From Ralstonia sp. UNC404CL21Col (GTDB lineage Bacteria; Pseudomonadota; Gammaproteobacteria; Burkholderiales; Burkholderiaceae): a DNA stretch of 64,000 nucleotides. The position numbers and the translations under genes were made by a program. The notes beneath the pieces are model-generated. The model was not told the origin of the DNA. It saw only the letters and a program-made list of their open reading frames with translations, and made no database searches. The DNA is taken from positions 809,964 to 873,963 of the forward strand of contig NZ_KK211140.1 in the NCBI RefSeq assembly GCF_000620465.1. The letters are read 5' to 3'. Positions 18,516 to 27,309 of this stretch are shown here, piece after piece (the first letter of the stretch is position 1; each line of letters opens with the position of its first letter).

Positions 18516-19862
18516 ATGAGCTGGTACAACAAAGTCGTCTGGAGCGAAGGGCTCTTCTTGCGCCCCCAGCTTTTCCAGCAGCAGGAACGCTACTTGGAGC
18601 ACTTTGCTCACAAGCGCGCCGCTGCCTTGAGCCCATTCTTTTGGGGCTTCCACCACTTCGTGATCGATACTGAATCGCTTGCCCTCGGCAAACTGGTCGT
18701 CTCCGGCGCCGCCGGTATTTTTCAGGACGGCACACCGTTCGAAGCGCCGGCCCACGCCAAGCTGCCGGCGCCGCTGGCATTGCGTCACGAGCACCTGAAC
18801 CAGACCATCTACCTGGCCGTCCCCATTCGCACGCCGAACACCGAAGAAACCACCTTCGATCAGGATGCCCAGGATTCGCTGGCCCGCTATCGCAGCTTCG
18901 AGCAGGACTTGCTGGACGCTAACTCCATCGGCCAAGGTCCCAAGCTTGTCCAACTGGGCGATCTGCGCCTACGTCTGTTGCCCGAGAAGGAATTGACTGA
19001 GTCCTGGCTCGGCATGCCGCTGGCCAAGGTCACGGAAATCCGGGCCGACGGCAGCGCCCGCTTGGACCCGGCGCTCGTCCCGCCCGTCAACGTCTACACC
19101 GCGAGCGCCTTGCTGCACACGTGGCTTGCTGAGGTGCATGGCCTGCTGCGTCTGCGCGCTTGCGCGATGGCCGAACGCCTGACCGCCTCCAGCACGCGCG
19201 GCGGAGATGCCGCAGAAATCTCCGAATACCTCATCCTGCAACTGTTCAACCGCGTTGAGCCGGTGCTCACCCATATGCTCAACGCCAAGAGCGCCTCGCC
19301 CGAAGCGCTCTATGTGGAGCTGACCGCGTTCGCCGGAGAACTCTCCACCTTCGTGCGTGCCGCAACCCGCCGGCCGGTGGAATATGACGCCTACCGGCAC
19401 GACGAGCCGCACACCTGCATCAAGCCCGTCGTGGATGACTTGCGTGTCCTGCTCAACGTCGTCCTGGAGCGCAGCGCGCAGCGGATCGAACTGCGCAACC
19501 AAGGCAACGGCATACAACTGGCCGTGTTGGAGCCGTCCGAGTTCGACCGCTTCAGCACCTTTGTGCTGGCCGTGGGTGCGCAATTGCCGTCAGACACGCT
19601 GCAACAGCAATTCCCTGCCCAAGCCAAGGTCGGCCCGGCCGAGCGCTTGGCCGAACTCATTCGCTCGCACTTGCCGGGGGTGCCCCTGCAAGCCATGCCA
19701 GTGCCACCGCGCCAGATTCCATTCAACGCAGGTCAGGTGTATTTCGAGTTGGACCAGGATCACCCGCTTTGGGCGCAGGTCCAGCGCTATGGTGGGCTCG
19801 CCCTGCACGTCGCCGGCCAGTTCCCGGAATTGCGGCTTGAATTGTGGGGGGTACGGCAATGA
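18516..19862 (+). CDS. tssK: T6SS baseplate protein TssK
   Basis: A 448-residue protein that begins MSWYNKVVWSEGLFLRPQLFQQQ, the diagnostic TssK N terminus, with YLEHFAHKRAA next. TssK trimers join the baseplate to the inner-membrane TssL-TssM complex. It starts 4 bases after tssJ, and its TGA overlaps the tssL ATG (ATGA at 19859-19862). Confidence 0.96.
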   Translation: MSWYNKVVWSEGLFLRPQLFQQQERYLEHFAHKRAAALSPFFWGFHHFVIDTESLALGKLVVSGAAGIFQDGTPFEAPAHAKLPAPLALRHEHLNQTIYLAVPIRTPNTEETTFDQDAQDSLARYRSFEQDLLDANSIGQGPKLVQLGDLRLRLLPEKELTESWLGMPLAKVTEIRADGSARLDPALVPPVNVYTASALLHTWLAEVHGLLRLRACAMAERLTASSTRGGDAAEISEYLILQLFNRVEPVLTHMLNAKSASPEALYVELTAFAGELSTFVRAATRRPVEYDAYRHDEPHTCIKPVVDDLRVLLNVVLERSAQRIELRNQGNGIQLAVLEPSEFDRFSTFVLAVGAQLPSDTLQQQFPAQAKVGPAERLAELIRSHLPGVPLQAMPVPPRQIPFNAGQVYFELDQDHPLWAQVQRYGGLALHVAGQFPELRLELWGVRQ

Positions 19863-21151
19863 ATAATCCCGCAACAATTGGCGGCATCAATCCGCACGTC
19901 CCAGCGCCCGACGTGGCCCAACAGGGCGGCAAGGCACACGATACGGCCGCACAAGCCGCCAACGAGCCGCGCCAAAGCAAGCGCAAACCAATCGAGCAAC
20001 GCGTCGAGAAAGCACTGAATCAGGTCAATCCATTGCTCTCGGCTGCTCGCCCCTTGCTGCGTGCACTGGCGGACATGCCCGCCGAATTGCGCGTTGATCA
20101 GGCCGACTTGCTGAAGAAAGTCCTGGTGCAGGAGTTGCACGACTTTCAGACCGTCTGCGAACGTGCTGGCATCCGCACAGAACACATCCTGGCGGCACGC
20201 TATAGCCTGTGTACAGCGCTGGACGAGGCTGCCCTCAGCGCCCCGTGGGGTAGCCGGAGCAACTGGGCGAGTGAGAGCCTGCTGATCAAACTGCATGGTG
20301 AGCACGAAGGCGGCGAGAAAGTCTTCCACGTGCTGGGCCGGCTGGTGAACAACCCGGAAGAACATATCGACGTCATCGAGGTGGTCTACTACCTGCTCGC
20401 ATTGGGCTTCCAAGGCCGCTACGGCAACATGACCGATGGCGACCGCCAGCATCTGGCCATCCGCCAGCGCCTCTACGATTTGATCCGCAAGCATCGTGGC
20501 GCTGTCCCCAGAGAGCTTGCCGCGAACCTGAACGTTGCGCCCGCCGGGCGGTTCTCCATGGTCCGCACCATCCCCATTTGGCTGAGTGCCACCGTGCTGG
20601 GACTGGCCGCATTTGGCCTATTCGCCTGGTACAAGTACCAGCTCGCACTGCGTACGCACGATCTGGAGCAGCAGATCCAGGCCATCGGCCAGATCACGCC
20701 TCCACCGCCGCCCAAGGCCGCACCATTGCGCCTGGCCGAGTTGCTCAAAGACGAGATTGCCCGTGGCGTGGTGACGGTCAACGAAGACGCCAAACACAGC
20801 GCCGTCATTTTCCGTGGCGACGACATGTTTGCCGCTGGCCATGCCGACGTCAACGCCAAAGTTCAGCCGTTGCTGGACAAGGTGGCCGCCGAGATCGCCA
20901 AGGTGCCGGGCAAGGTCACTGTCACTGGCCATAGTGACAACCAACCTATCCGCACCGCCCGATTCCCCTCGAACCAAGTGCTGTCGGAAGAACGTGCTGC
21001 GCACGTCTCGGAATACCTCGCCAGCAAGGGCGTCGCGCAGGGGCGGCTGGAAGCCATCGGCAAGGGCGATACCGAACCTGTCGCAGATAACACCACGTCG
21101 GACGGCCGGGCAAAGAATCGCCGGGTCGAGATCGACGTCACGCAGCAGTGA
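19859..21151 (+). CDS. tssL: T6SS inner-membrane protein TssL (DotU) with OmpA-like domain
   Basis: A 430-residue long-form TssL. The cytoplasmic DotU domain (about residues 45-225) contains CTALDEAALSAPWG, HEGGEKVFHVLGRLVNNPEEH and ALGFQGRYG. One membrane helix (near 240-258) follows, then a periplasmic OmpA-like peptidoglycan-binding domain (about 310-425; GHSDNQPIRTARFPSN and KNRRVEI). The start is set by overlap with tssK. The peptidoglycan-binding domain anchors the complex to the cell wall. Confidence 0.95.
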   Translation: MNNPATIGGINPHVPAPDVAQQGGKAHDTAAQAANEPRQSKRKPIEQRVEKALNQVNPLLSAARPLLRALADMPAELRVDQADLLKKVLVQELHDFQTVCERAGIRTEHILAARYSLCTALDEAALSAPWGSRSNWASESLLIKLHGEHEGGEKVFHVLGRLVNNPEEHIDVIEVVYYLLALGFQGRYGNMTDGDRQHLAIRQRLYDLIRKHRGAVPRELAANLNVAPAGRFSMVRTIPIWLSATVLGLAAFGLFAWYKYQLALRTHDLEQQIQAIGQITPPPPPKAAPLRLAELLKDEIARGVVTVNEDAKHSAVIFRGDDMFAAGHADVNAKVQPLLDKVAAEIAKVPGKVTVTGHSDNQPIRTARFPSNQVLSEERAAHVSEYLASKGVAQGRLEAIGKGDTEPVADNTTSDGRAKNRRVEIDVTQQ

Positions 21152-21161
21152 GATTGCAGAC

Positions 21162-24100
21162 ATGAAATTTCTGAAACAGGTGGGCACCGCCATGGTGTCC
21201 TGGCAGGCGCTGGCCCTCACGGCGATCGTGCTGCTTTCTACCGCTGTCTGGTGGATTGGCCCGCTACTGAGTTTCGATGGCATGGTGCCGCTAGCCGGTG
21301 TTGGCACGCGCGTCGCTGTCATAGCATTGCTGCTGGCGCTGTACTTCTTCCTGGTGTTCGGGCTGCCGCTGTTCTTTGTCGCGGCCACCGCGTTGTGCCT
21401 GCTTATTTGGCATGCCGGTCCGTTGCTGGCATTCAATGGGCAGCACCCGCTGCAGGATACGACGCCGCGTCTGCTGCTGATTGCCGTCATTGCACTCGTA
21501 TCGGCGGCCTATCTCGTTTACCTGCTGTGGCACCGCTTCCGGACGGACGAGGGATTTCGCAACTGGGTGATAGGTACGCAGACCAAGAATGATGAACCCG
21601 TCGCAGGCGCGGACACTAAGGCCGTCGCAGCCAGCGTGGAAGCTGCCATGCGCCAGCTGAAGGCGCTGCGCACCGGGAGCGGCTTGTCGAAACTGCTCGA
21701 TGGCCGCCGCTATCTATACGAGTTGCCGTGGTACCTCACCCTGGGTCCAGCCAATGCGGGCAAGACCAGTATGCTGACCAACGCGGGCCTGGGTTTTCCG
21801 CTCACCGGTGGCGTCGGTTCGCCATCGCAAGCCAATGAGGATCGCAAAGCCCCGATATGGCGATTCACCAATGAGGCCGTCTTGATCGACACCGTTGGTA
21901 ATTTCACCAGCCAGAACAATGCATCGGATGCCCTGCGGGCAGAATGGGAGAAGTTCCTAAGCCTGCTACGCAAGTACCGAGGGCGAGCCCCCGTCAACGG
22001 CGTGGTGGTCACCGTCAGTGTGCGGGATCTCGTTGGGCAAACTGCGCAACAACGTTCGGACGAGGCACAGAAGATCCGCGCACGCTTGGCGGAACTGCGG
22101 CAGGAGCTGCGCATCCAGTTCCCCGTCTATGTCGTGGTGACCAAGCTCGATCTGTTGAGCGGTTTCGCGCAGTACTTCCAATACCTGGGTAGTGAAGGGC
22201 GTGCGCAGCCGTGGGGCTTTGGCCTGCCCACCGATCGGAAGGCCAAACGCAACCAAGTTCTGCCGCCGTTGAGCGAGCTCTGCCGCACCGAGATGGCTGC
22301 GCTGGAGAAACGTCTGGTCGCTGGCGAAGCCGATCGCTTCAACGAAGAATTCGACGCCGGCCGGCGCAAGGTCCTGCTCGGCCTGGTTGAGGAGTTCGAT
22401 GGCCTGACCGAACCCCTTGCGGACCTCGTCGAGCACATCTTTGCCGATTCGCGCTACGACAACACGCAGAACAAGGCGATGCTCCGTGGCGTGTACTTCA
22501 CCAGTGCCGCACAGACCGGCGAGTCGGTGGTCGCTGCCAGTGACACGGTGGCCTCGCAAGTCCTGGATGGCAAGACACCGTCTGAAGCGCAGTCAGCGCG
22601 TTCCACGGTGGGCTCCGACAGCTACTTCCTGTCGGACCTGTTCAAGCGCGGTATCTTTGCCGAATCACACCTAGTGCGGCCCAATCTGCGTTGGGAATTC
22701 CGCTTCCGCTTGATGCGGCTGCTGGCCCATACCGCAGTGCTGGCATTCGTTCTGTGGTTGGTGCTTGGGTTCTATACGAGTTTTGGCTACAACACCAACT
22801 ACCTCGACGTGGTTCAGGAGAAGGCCAAGGCCCTGACCGTCAAGGTGACTGGCTTCTATAAGAAGCCCGAAGCCGACGGTGTGCCGGACCTGCTGGCCGC
22901 GGCGCATGACCTGCCAGAATTCACGAACCTGAACCTGCTGGACCCGTCACTGAGCTGGCGCTACGGGCTGTATGTCGTAGCGCCCGTGCTCGCAGTGTCC
23001 ACGGCCACCCACGTCAAACTGCAGGACAACCTTTTGGTGCCGTATCTGGTCCGTCGCGTGGAAGCGGTGCTCTCCGCCGCCATCGTCGACAAGGATGCCA
23101 AGCTGACCTACGACACCCTGCGCGTCTACCTCATGCTGTACGACAAGGAGCAGTTCCGTGCTCCCGACGTACGGAGTTGGGTGCAAAACGATTGGGCAAC
23201 GGGTGGCGCGGATGCCTTTGGCGGCCGGATCACTGTGGTCGAGCAGCTCGACAGCCTGCTCGATGGCAGGCGAGCGATCCAATCGCCCTATGCCAAGAAT
23301 GAGGCGTTGATTCGCTCCGCACGAGACTTCCTGGACGGCAACACCTCCACGGAACGCCTATACGAGCGTGCCAAAGCCGCCATGATGGAAGAGGCCCCGG
23401 CCGATTTCACGCTTGTGCGTGCGATCGGCCCGCAGGCCGGTACGGTCTTCTCGCGCGCCAGTGGGGAGCCGTTGGAGCGCGGTATTCCCGGCCTGTTCAC
23501 CTACGCGGGTTATCACAATCTGTTCAATGCCCGCCTGCCGGAGTTTGTCAACAAGGCCCAGGCGATTGACGTTTGGGTGATGGGGCGTGCAGGCGGCGCT
23601 CAAAAAAAAACGCTTGAGAGCGCCGCTGGCAAGCTGACCGGCGACGACCCCGTCACGCGAGAAATCCGCCGCCTGTACCTGACGGAATACGCGCAGAGGT
23701 GGACGGAATTCTTGCGCGATATTCGCGCGCTCACCGGCAACAACCTCACCTTCGACCTAGAGGTGCTGCGCAACTTCGCTGCCCCGGACTCGCCGCTCGC
23801 GCGTCTAGGGCGTGTCGTCGTCAAGGAAACGACCCTCAGCCAACCGGCAGAACAAGAGGACAAGTCCCTGGCCGACAAGGCGCTCGCCGCTCTGGACAAC
23901 AAAGCCGACAAAATCACGGGGTTCGCATCCCGCGCCGAAGCTCGCCAAGAGCGTGCGTTGGTCGACAACCGCTTCGCCGCGTTGCGCGAAGTTGTCATGG
24001 GGCAGGCCGACGTTGCTGTCCCCAACGCGCAAGCCGCCAACAACAAGCCGCGATTAGATGCCATTGCCGGTATGGTCAACGCGTACTACACCTCGTTGAT

Positions 24101-24968
24101 GGTCGCCAGCAACGCGTTGGAGACTCGCAATTTGCCACCGCCTTCCGAAGCCGGTGCACAGTTGCGCATGGAAGCCGCCAAGCTGCCGGCGCCGCTCAAG
24201 GAGGTGCTAGCAGATTTGGTGATCCAGGGCACGCGTGACGTCAACAAGGGAATCGGGGACATCCTGATCGCGCAGATGAACGCAGTCATCGGCGAGAGTT
24301 GCCGCAGCGCTATCGACGGCAAGTACCCGTTCACGCCGACATCCAAGCAGGACGTGGATACGGAAGACTTTGCGCGGGTTTTCGCCAGCGGCGGTGTGCT
24401 GGATGACTTCTTCCACAAAGTCCTGGCGCCACATGTGGACACGACCATTTCGCCATGGCGCTACAAGCTGACCGCGCCGGATGTACCACCGGTTGCCGGC
24501 CCCAGTCTTGTTCCGTTCCAACGGGCCAGAGAAATCCGCGAAGTGTTCTTTCGCGACCCTGGTGCCAAGAAGATAGCCTGGAAAGTCGACTTGAAGGTGG
24601 TAGAACTGGACCCGGAAATCGTTGAGCTGACGATGGACTTCGATGGCCAGAGCCAGCGCTACGTCCACGGGCCGGTGATTCCGCTCAAGGTGACGTGGCC
24701 GGGGCCGCGTGGCGGGCAGGGCGCGGAAATCACGGCCAACCCGCGTGTTCGGCCCGAGACTTCCTCGCTCATCGCCAACGGCCCCTGGGCCATGATGCGC
24801 GTGATTGCCAAGGGCAAGCTGGACAACTCGGCGTCGCCCAGCCACTTTGTGGCTGAGTACGATTTCGATGGACGTAAGGCAAAACTCGATGTCAACACCG
24901 GCAGTCAGGCCAATCCGTGGACGACTGGGTTGCTGCAGGGCTTTCAGTGTCCGGGGAGGTCGGGGTGA
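21162..24968 (+). CDS. tssM: T6SS inner-membrane protein TssM (IcmF)
   Basis: A 1268-residue IcmF/TssM. The ATG at 21162 is 10 bases after tssL. Three N-terminal hydrophobic segments (about residues 15-115) precede a cytoplasmic NTPase-like domain with Walker A GPANAGKTS (near 196). A further membrane helix (near 515-540) leads into the long periplasmic part, ending in a TssM C-terminal beta domain. TssM spans the periplasm and contacts TssJ. A run of nine A residues at 23612-23620 lies in the coding sequence. The stop overlaps the next gene. Confidence 0.96.
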   Translation: MKFLKQVGTAMVSWQALALTAIVLLSTAVWWIGPLLSFDGMVPLAGVGTRVAVIALLLALYFFLVFGLPLFFVAATALCLLIWHAGPLLAFNGQHPLQDTTPRLLLIAVIALVSAAYLVYLLWHRFRTDEGFRNWVIGTQTKNDEPVAGADTKAVAASVEAAMRQLKALRTGSGLSKLLDGRRYLYELPWYLTLGPANAGKTSMLTNAGLGFPLTGGVGSPSQANEDRKAPIWRFTNEAVLIDTVGNFTSQNNASDALRAEWEKFLSLLRKYRGRAPVNGVVVTVSVRDLVGQTAQQRSDEAQKIRARLAELRQELRIQFPVYVVVTKLDLLSGFAQYFQYLGSEGRAQPWGFGLPTDRKAKRNQVLPPLSELCRTEMAALEKRLVAGEADRFNEEFDAGRRKVLLGLVEEFDGLTEPLADLVEHIFADSRYDNTQNKAMLRGVYFTSAAQTGESVVAASDTVASQVLDGKTPSEAQSARSTVGSDSYFLSDLFKRGIFAESHLVRPNLRWEFRFRLMRLLAHTAVLAFVLWLVLGFYTSFGYNTNYLDVVQEKAKALTVKVTGFYKKPEADGVPDLLAAAHDLPEFTNLNLLDPSLSWRYGLYVVAPVLAVSTATHVKLQDNLLVPYLVRRVEAVLSAAIVDKDAKLTYDTLRVYLMLYDKEQFRAPDVRSWVQNDWATGGADAFGGRITVVEQLDSLLDGRRAIQSPYAKNEALIRSARDFLDGNTSTERLYERAKAAMMEEAPADFTLVRAIGPQAGTVFSRASGEPLERGIPGLFTYAGYHNLFNARLPEFVNKAQAIDVWVMGRAGGAQKKTLESAAGKLTGDDPVTREIRRLYLTEYAQRWTEFLRDIRALTGNNLTFDLEVLRNFAAPDSPLARLGRVVVKETTLSQPAEQEDKSLADKALAALDNKADKITGFASRAEARQERALVDNRFAALREVVMGQADVAVPNAQAANNKPRLDAIAGMVNAYYTSLMVASNALETRNLPPPSEAGAQLRMEAAKLPAPLKEVLADLVIQGTRDVNKGIGDILIAQMNAVIGESCRSAIDGKYPFTPTSKQDVDTEDFARVFASGGVLDDFFHKVLAPHVDTTISPWRYKLTAPDVPPVAGPSLVPFQRAREIREVFFRDPGAKKIAWKVDLKVVELDPEIVELTMDFDGQSQRYVHGPVIPLKVTWPGPRGGQGAEITANPRVRPETSSLIANGPWAMMRVIAKGKLDNSASPSHFVAEYDFDGRKAKLDVNTGSQANPWTTGLLQGFQCPGRSG

Positions 24969-26179
24969 TGGATCACCGGTCACAGTCGAAGAACCACATC
25001 CTTCGCCTCGCCCAACCGCTGTTTTGGTTGCTGGCTGAGCTGTCGCCTGAGCTGGAGTCGGCGGCGCGGCTCGATACCCTCCGATCGGAGGCCCGCACAC
25101 GGTTGAGGACCTTCAAGAAGGCCTCCCTGGCAGCCGCACTCAATGCCGACAGCATCGAGGCGGTGCATTACTGCTTCTGCGCCGCCATCGACCAGGCGGG
25201 GAGCCAAGTGCGCGGACGTGCGAACAGCCTGCGTGGCGTCTGGCTCCAACATGGGTTGCTCGCGGAGTTCTACTACGAAAACGCCTGCGGTCAACGCTGC
25301 CGTGGATGGATCGAAAAACTCCAACAAACACCGAACGCCAGCGCAAACGCGCTGGAAGTGATCGCCGAACTGACCGCGCGCGGCCTTCGTGATGAGTGCG
25401 GCTTGCCATTGCCGAAGATCGCATTGCCAGCGCGCCAGCAGCTCGCATCCACGACGACGGGCATTCCCCACATCCCCTACGGACGTTGGATACCGGAGTG
25501 GGCCGGGCCGGTCAACAAACCTGCACCCGAAGTTGTTCTTCTGCGAGAAGCGCCTCTGGAGCGGTCTTGGCTGCCCATCGTTGTTGTCACCGGGCTCATC
25601 GTGACAGGGATCGTGCTCGGCATGACGTTTATGCTTCGCCGCCAGCATCAGGACAATCAAGCGCTGGTTACGAAGGTGGAAGCTCTGTCCGCGCAACTGG
25701 CCCAGCAGCGTGAATCGTCGGCGGATCGCATTGCGCGCGCGTTGGCGCCCGAGGCCGGGGAGGCTCCGGTCGGCATCAGCACAAAAGACGATCGAATCTA
25801 TCTTGCCTTTAATAGCGACGAAGGTTTCGCCTCCGGGCAAGCCGACCTTATGCCGATGCTCGCGCGCCAGCTCGATCGACTTGCCACCGTGCTCGCCGAC
25901 ACGCGCGGCAAGATCATCGTTCTTGGGCACACCGACGATGCCCCCGGCCCGCGCGATCGCATGGCATCAAACCTTGCGCTGTCAACCTCACGCGCCACGG
26001 CGGTCGCGCGGCATCTGCAAGAGCGCGGGATCGCTTCGGACCGCTTGTCCATCATCGGTCGCGGCGTGAAAGATCCCGTTGGAGATAACCGCACCGCCGC
26101 GGGCAGGGCGTTGAACCGACGCGTGGAGATCGTTCTTGAAAGCGTGCCAAATTCAGAGCCGACAGGCCTTCAGCGATAG
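24968..26179 (+). CDS. Second DotU/TssL-like protein with OmpA domain
   Basis: A 403-residue protein starting inside the tssM stop (GTGATGG). It has the same plan as tssL: a helical N-terminal part (about 10-150), a membrane helix (near 200-222) and an OmpA-like domain (about 275-395; GHTDDAPGPRDRMASN and LNRRVEIVLE). The DotU part is badly degenerate: FCAAIDQAGSQVRGRANS and HGLLAEFYYENACGQRCRG replace the conserved ALDEAALSTPWG, HGE and GGEKFF stretches. It may be an accessory wall anchor and not a working TssL. It is the last gene of the cluster. Confidence 0.7.
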   Translation: MDHRSQSKNHILRLAQPLFWLLAELSPELESAARLDTLRSEARTRLRTFKKASLAAALNADSIEAVHYCFCAAIDQAGSQVRGRANSLRGVWLQHGLLAEFYYENACGQRCRGWIEKLQQTPNASANALEVIAELTARGLRDECGLPLPKIALPARQQLASTTTGIPHIPYGRWIPEWAGPVNKPAPEVVLLREAPLERSWLPIVVVTGLIVTGIVLGMTFMLRRQHQDNQALVTKVEALSAQLAQQRESSADRIARALAPEAGEAPVGISTKDDRIYLAFNSDEGFASGQADLMPMLARQLDRLATVLADTRGKIIVLGHTDDAPGPRDRMASNLALSTSRATAVARHLQERGIASDRLSIIGRGVKDPVGDNRTAAGRALNRRVEIVLESVPNSEPTGLQR

Positions 26180-26350
26180 TGGGGCAACGAGGCAAACTTG
26201 TGTGGCGAGTGAAGGGGAAACAGTGGCGTTGACGGCCAGTCGAGACCGAGCGATACGTGCCAAGGATGAAATCCGGTCACACTTTCCCGCGCTCACTTGT
26301 TAAACCGTCGCAGTGACGCTTAACGTGCGCGTTTTATCCACAAAGGTGAT

Positions 26351-26427
26351 TGGCCTGCCCAGAGGGATTCGAACCCCCGACCGTCGGCTTAGAAGGCCGA
26401 TGCTCTATCCAACTGAGCTATGGGCAG
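26351..26427 (-). tRNA. tRNA-Arg (anticodon TCT)
   Basis: Read on the minus strand from 26427 it folds as a full cloverleaf. The acceptor stem CTGCCCA pairs with TGGGCAG, the discriminator is G, and CCA is encoded. The anticodon loop is CTTCTAA, giving anticodon TCT for AGA. The T-arm GGGGGTTCGAATCCC is canonical. It lies 170 bases past the end of the T6SS cluster; that 170-base gap holds nothing I can name. Confidence 0.97.
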
Positions 26428-26459
26428 ATATGCAGATGTGCAGGCTGCCCAGGCATACC

Positions 26460-26493
26460 AAAAACGTGCGGCCTCCGGTGCCTGGGAGGCCGC
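26460..26493 (-). terminator. Intrinsic terminator after the proline-rich gene
   Basis: On the minus strand GCGGCCTCC and GGAGGCCGC form a perfect 9-bp stem with an 8-base loop, followed by ACGTTTTTGG. It lies 30 bases after the stop of the proline-rich gene and before tRNA-Arg, so it could separate those two minus-strand units. Confidence 0.6.
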
Positions 26494-26522
26494 GATTCTA
26501 ACAGATGGGATGTTGCGCCGCG

Positions 26523-26720
26523 CTAATGCTGGGGCGGGATTTCCGGCGGTACCTCCCCGGGTGGTAGTTCGATTGGGGGCGTTTGCGGTTCGGGGTCGTG
26601 CACCGGGTCGTGGGCCGGTTCATCGGGTGGCGGCATCTCCGGCGGCGGGTGCGGGGGCTGTTCGGGCGGCTGCGGCGGCGTGATATGGGCGCGCTTGGTC
26701 AGATCGGGCGAAGCGGGCAT
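26523..26720 (-). CDS. Small proline-rich protein of unknown function
   Basis: A 65-residue protein starting MPASPDLTKRAHITPPQ with a GGAGG ribosome site 8 bases upstream; the open frame extends further but without a good start. Proline dominates from residue 15 on (PPEQPPHPPPEMPPPDEP), with Glu, Asp and His between, so it is probably unfolded in solution. No signal peptide or known domain is visible. I do not recognise a function. Confidence 0.6.
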   Translation of the reverse strand: MPASPDLTKRAHITPPQPPEQPPHPPPEMPPPDEPAHDPVHDPEPQTPPIELPPGEVPPEIPPQH

Positions 26721-27088
26721 GGGCGGCCTCCATACATGGGTCGGATTCGGGGTTTGCCCTAATCGCGCCCGCAAGCGTCGTTCCTGCGCATCATCCGAAA
26801 GGTCATATACCCAAAATGCGTACCCCCCAATTGGGGGGATTTTTGATACATTTCGTGGCGTCGGGTAGTGCCACACAACAATAACGTTTCATTCGAAATT
26901 CCGCGCAATGACGCGGAACGCCGTGCCTACGCACGCCAACCGGCGTGACGAAGCCTTTTCGGTTCCGACCAGACGGGAAATCAGGGAGTCTTGTTTGGGC
27001 AGCCATGGAGCGATCCATGGGGCTGCTGTGTTTCGCCATGGCTGCAGGGAGCCGGGCGAGGCGCTAGCCATGGGGCAGGGAGGAAATA
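26721..27088. promoter_or_regulatory. Intergenic region between two divergent small genes
   Basis: A 368-base gap between the proline-rich gene (minus) and a small membrane protein (plus). It contains a perfect 16-base palindrome CCCCCCAATTGGGGGG at 26823-26838 followed by ATTTTTG. It also has four CCATGG hexamers in 71 bases (27003, 27015, 27036, 27068) that can form alternative hairpins in the leader of the downstream gene. No gene was found in it. Confidence 0.5.
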
Positions 27089-27292
27089 ATGAACACGCGT
27101 CATGCACGACGCCCGGCTGGGTCGTCACGCACCACTTACATCCGTAGTGCCCAGAGCGGGCGCATCGGCGATCGTTCCAACGCCAGCGATCATCGTCTGC
27201 CGCCCAGCGGCGTGCCGCGCATGCTGCTGTGGCTGCTGGCGGCGACGGTCCTCTTCGCGGTGGCGAACTACACGTTCAAGCTGTTCGGCTGA
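27089..27292 (+). CDS. Small membrane protein of unknown function
   Basis: A 67-residue protein with an excellent ribosome site (GGGAGGAAATA before the ATG). The first 40 residues are basic and Ser/Arg-rich. A single hydrophobic helix (MLLWLLAATVLFAVANYTF, about residues 45-63) ends just before the C terminus KLFG. It is probably an inner-membrane protein with a cytoplasmic N-terminal tail. No family recognised. Confidence 0.65.
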   Translation: MNTRHARRPAGSSRTTYIRSAQSGRIGDRSNASDHRLPPSGVPRMLLWLLAATVLFAVANYTFKLFG

Positions 27293-27309
27293 AGCAAGGC
27301 CGGATCGCC

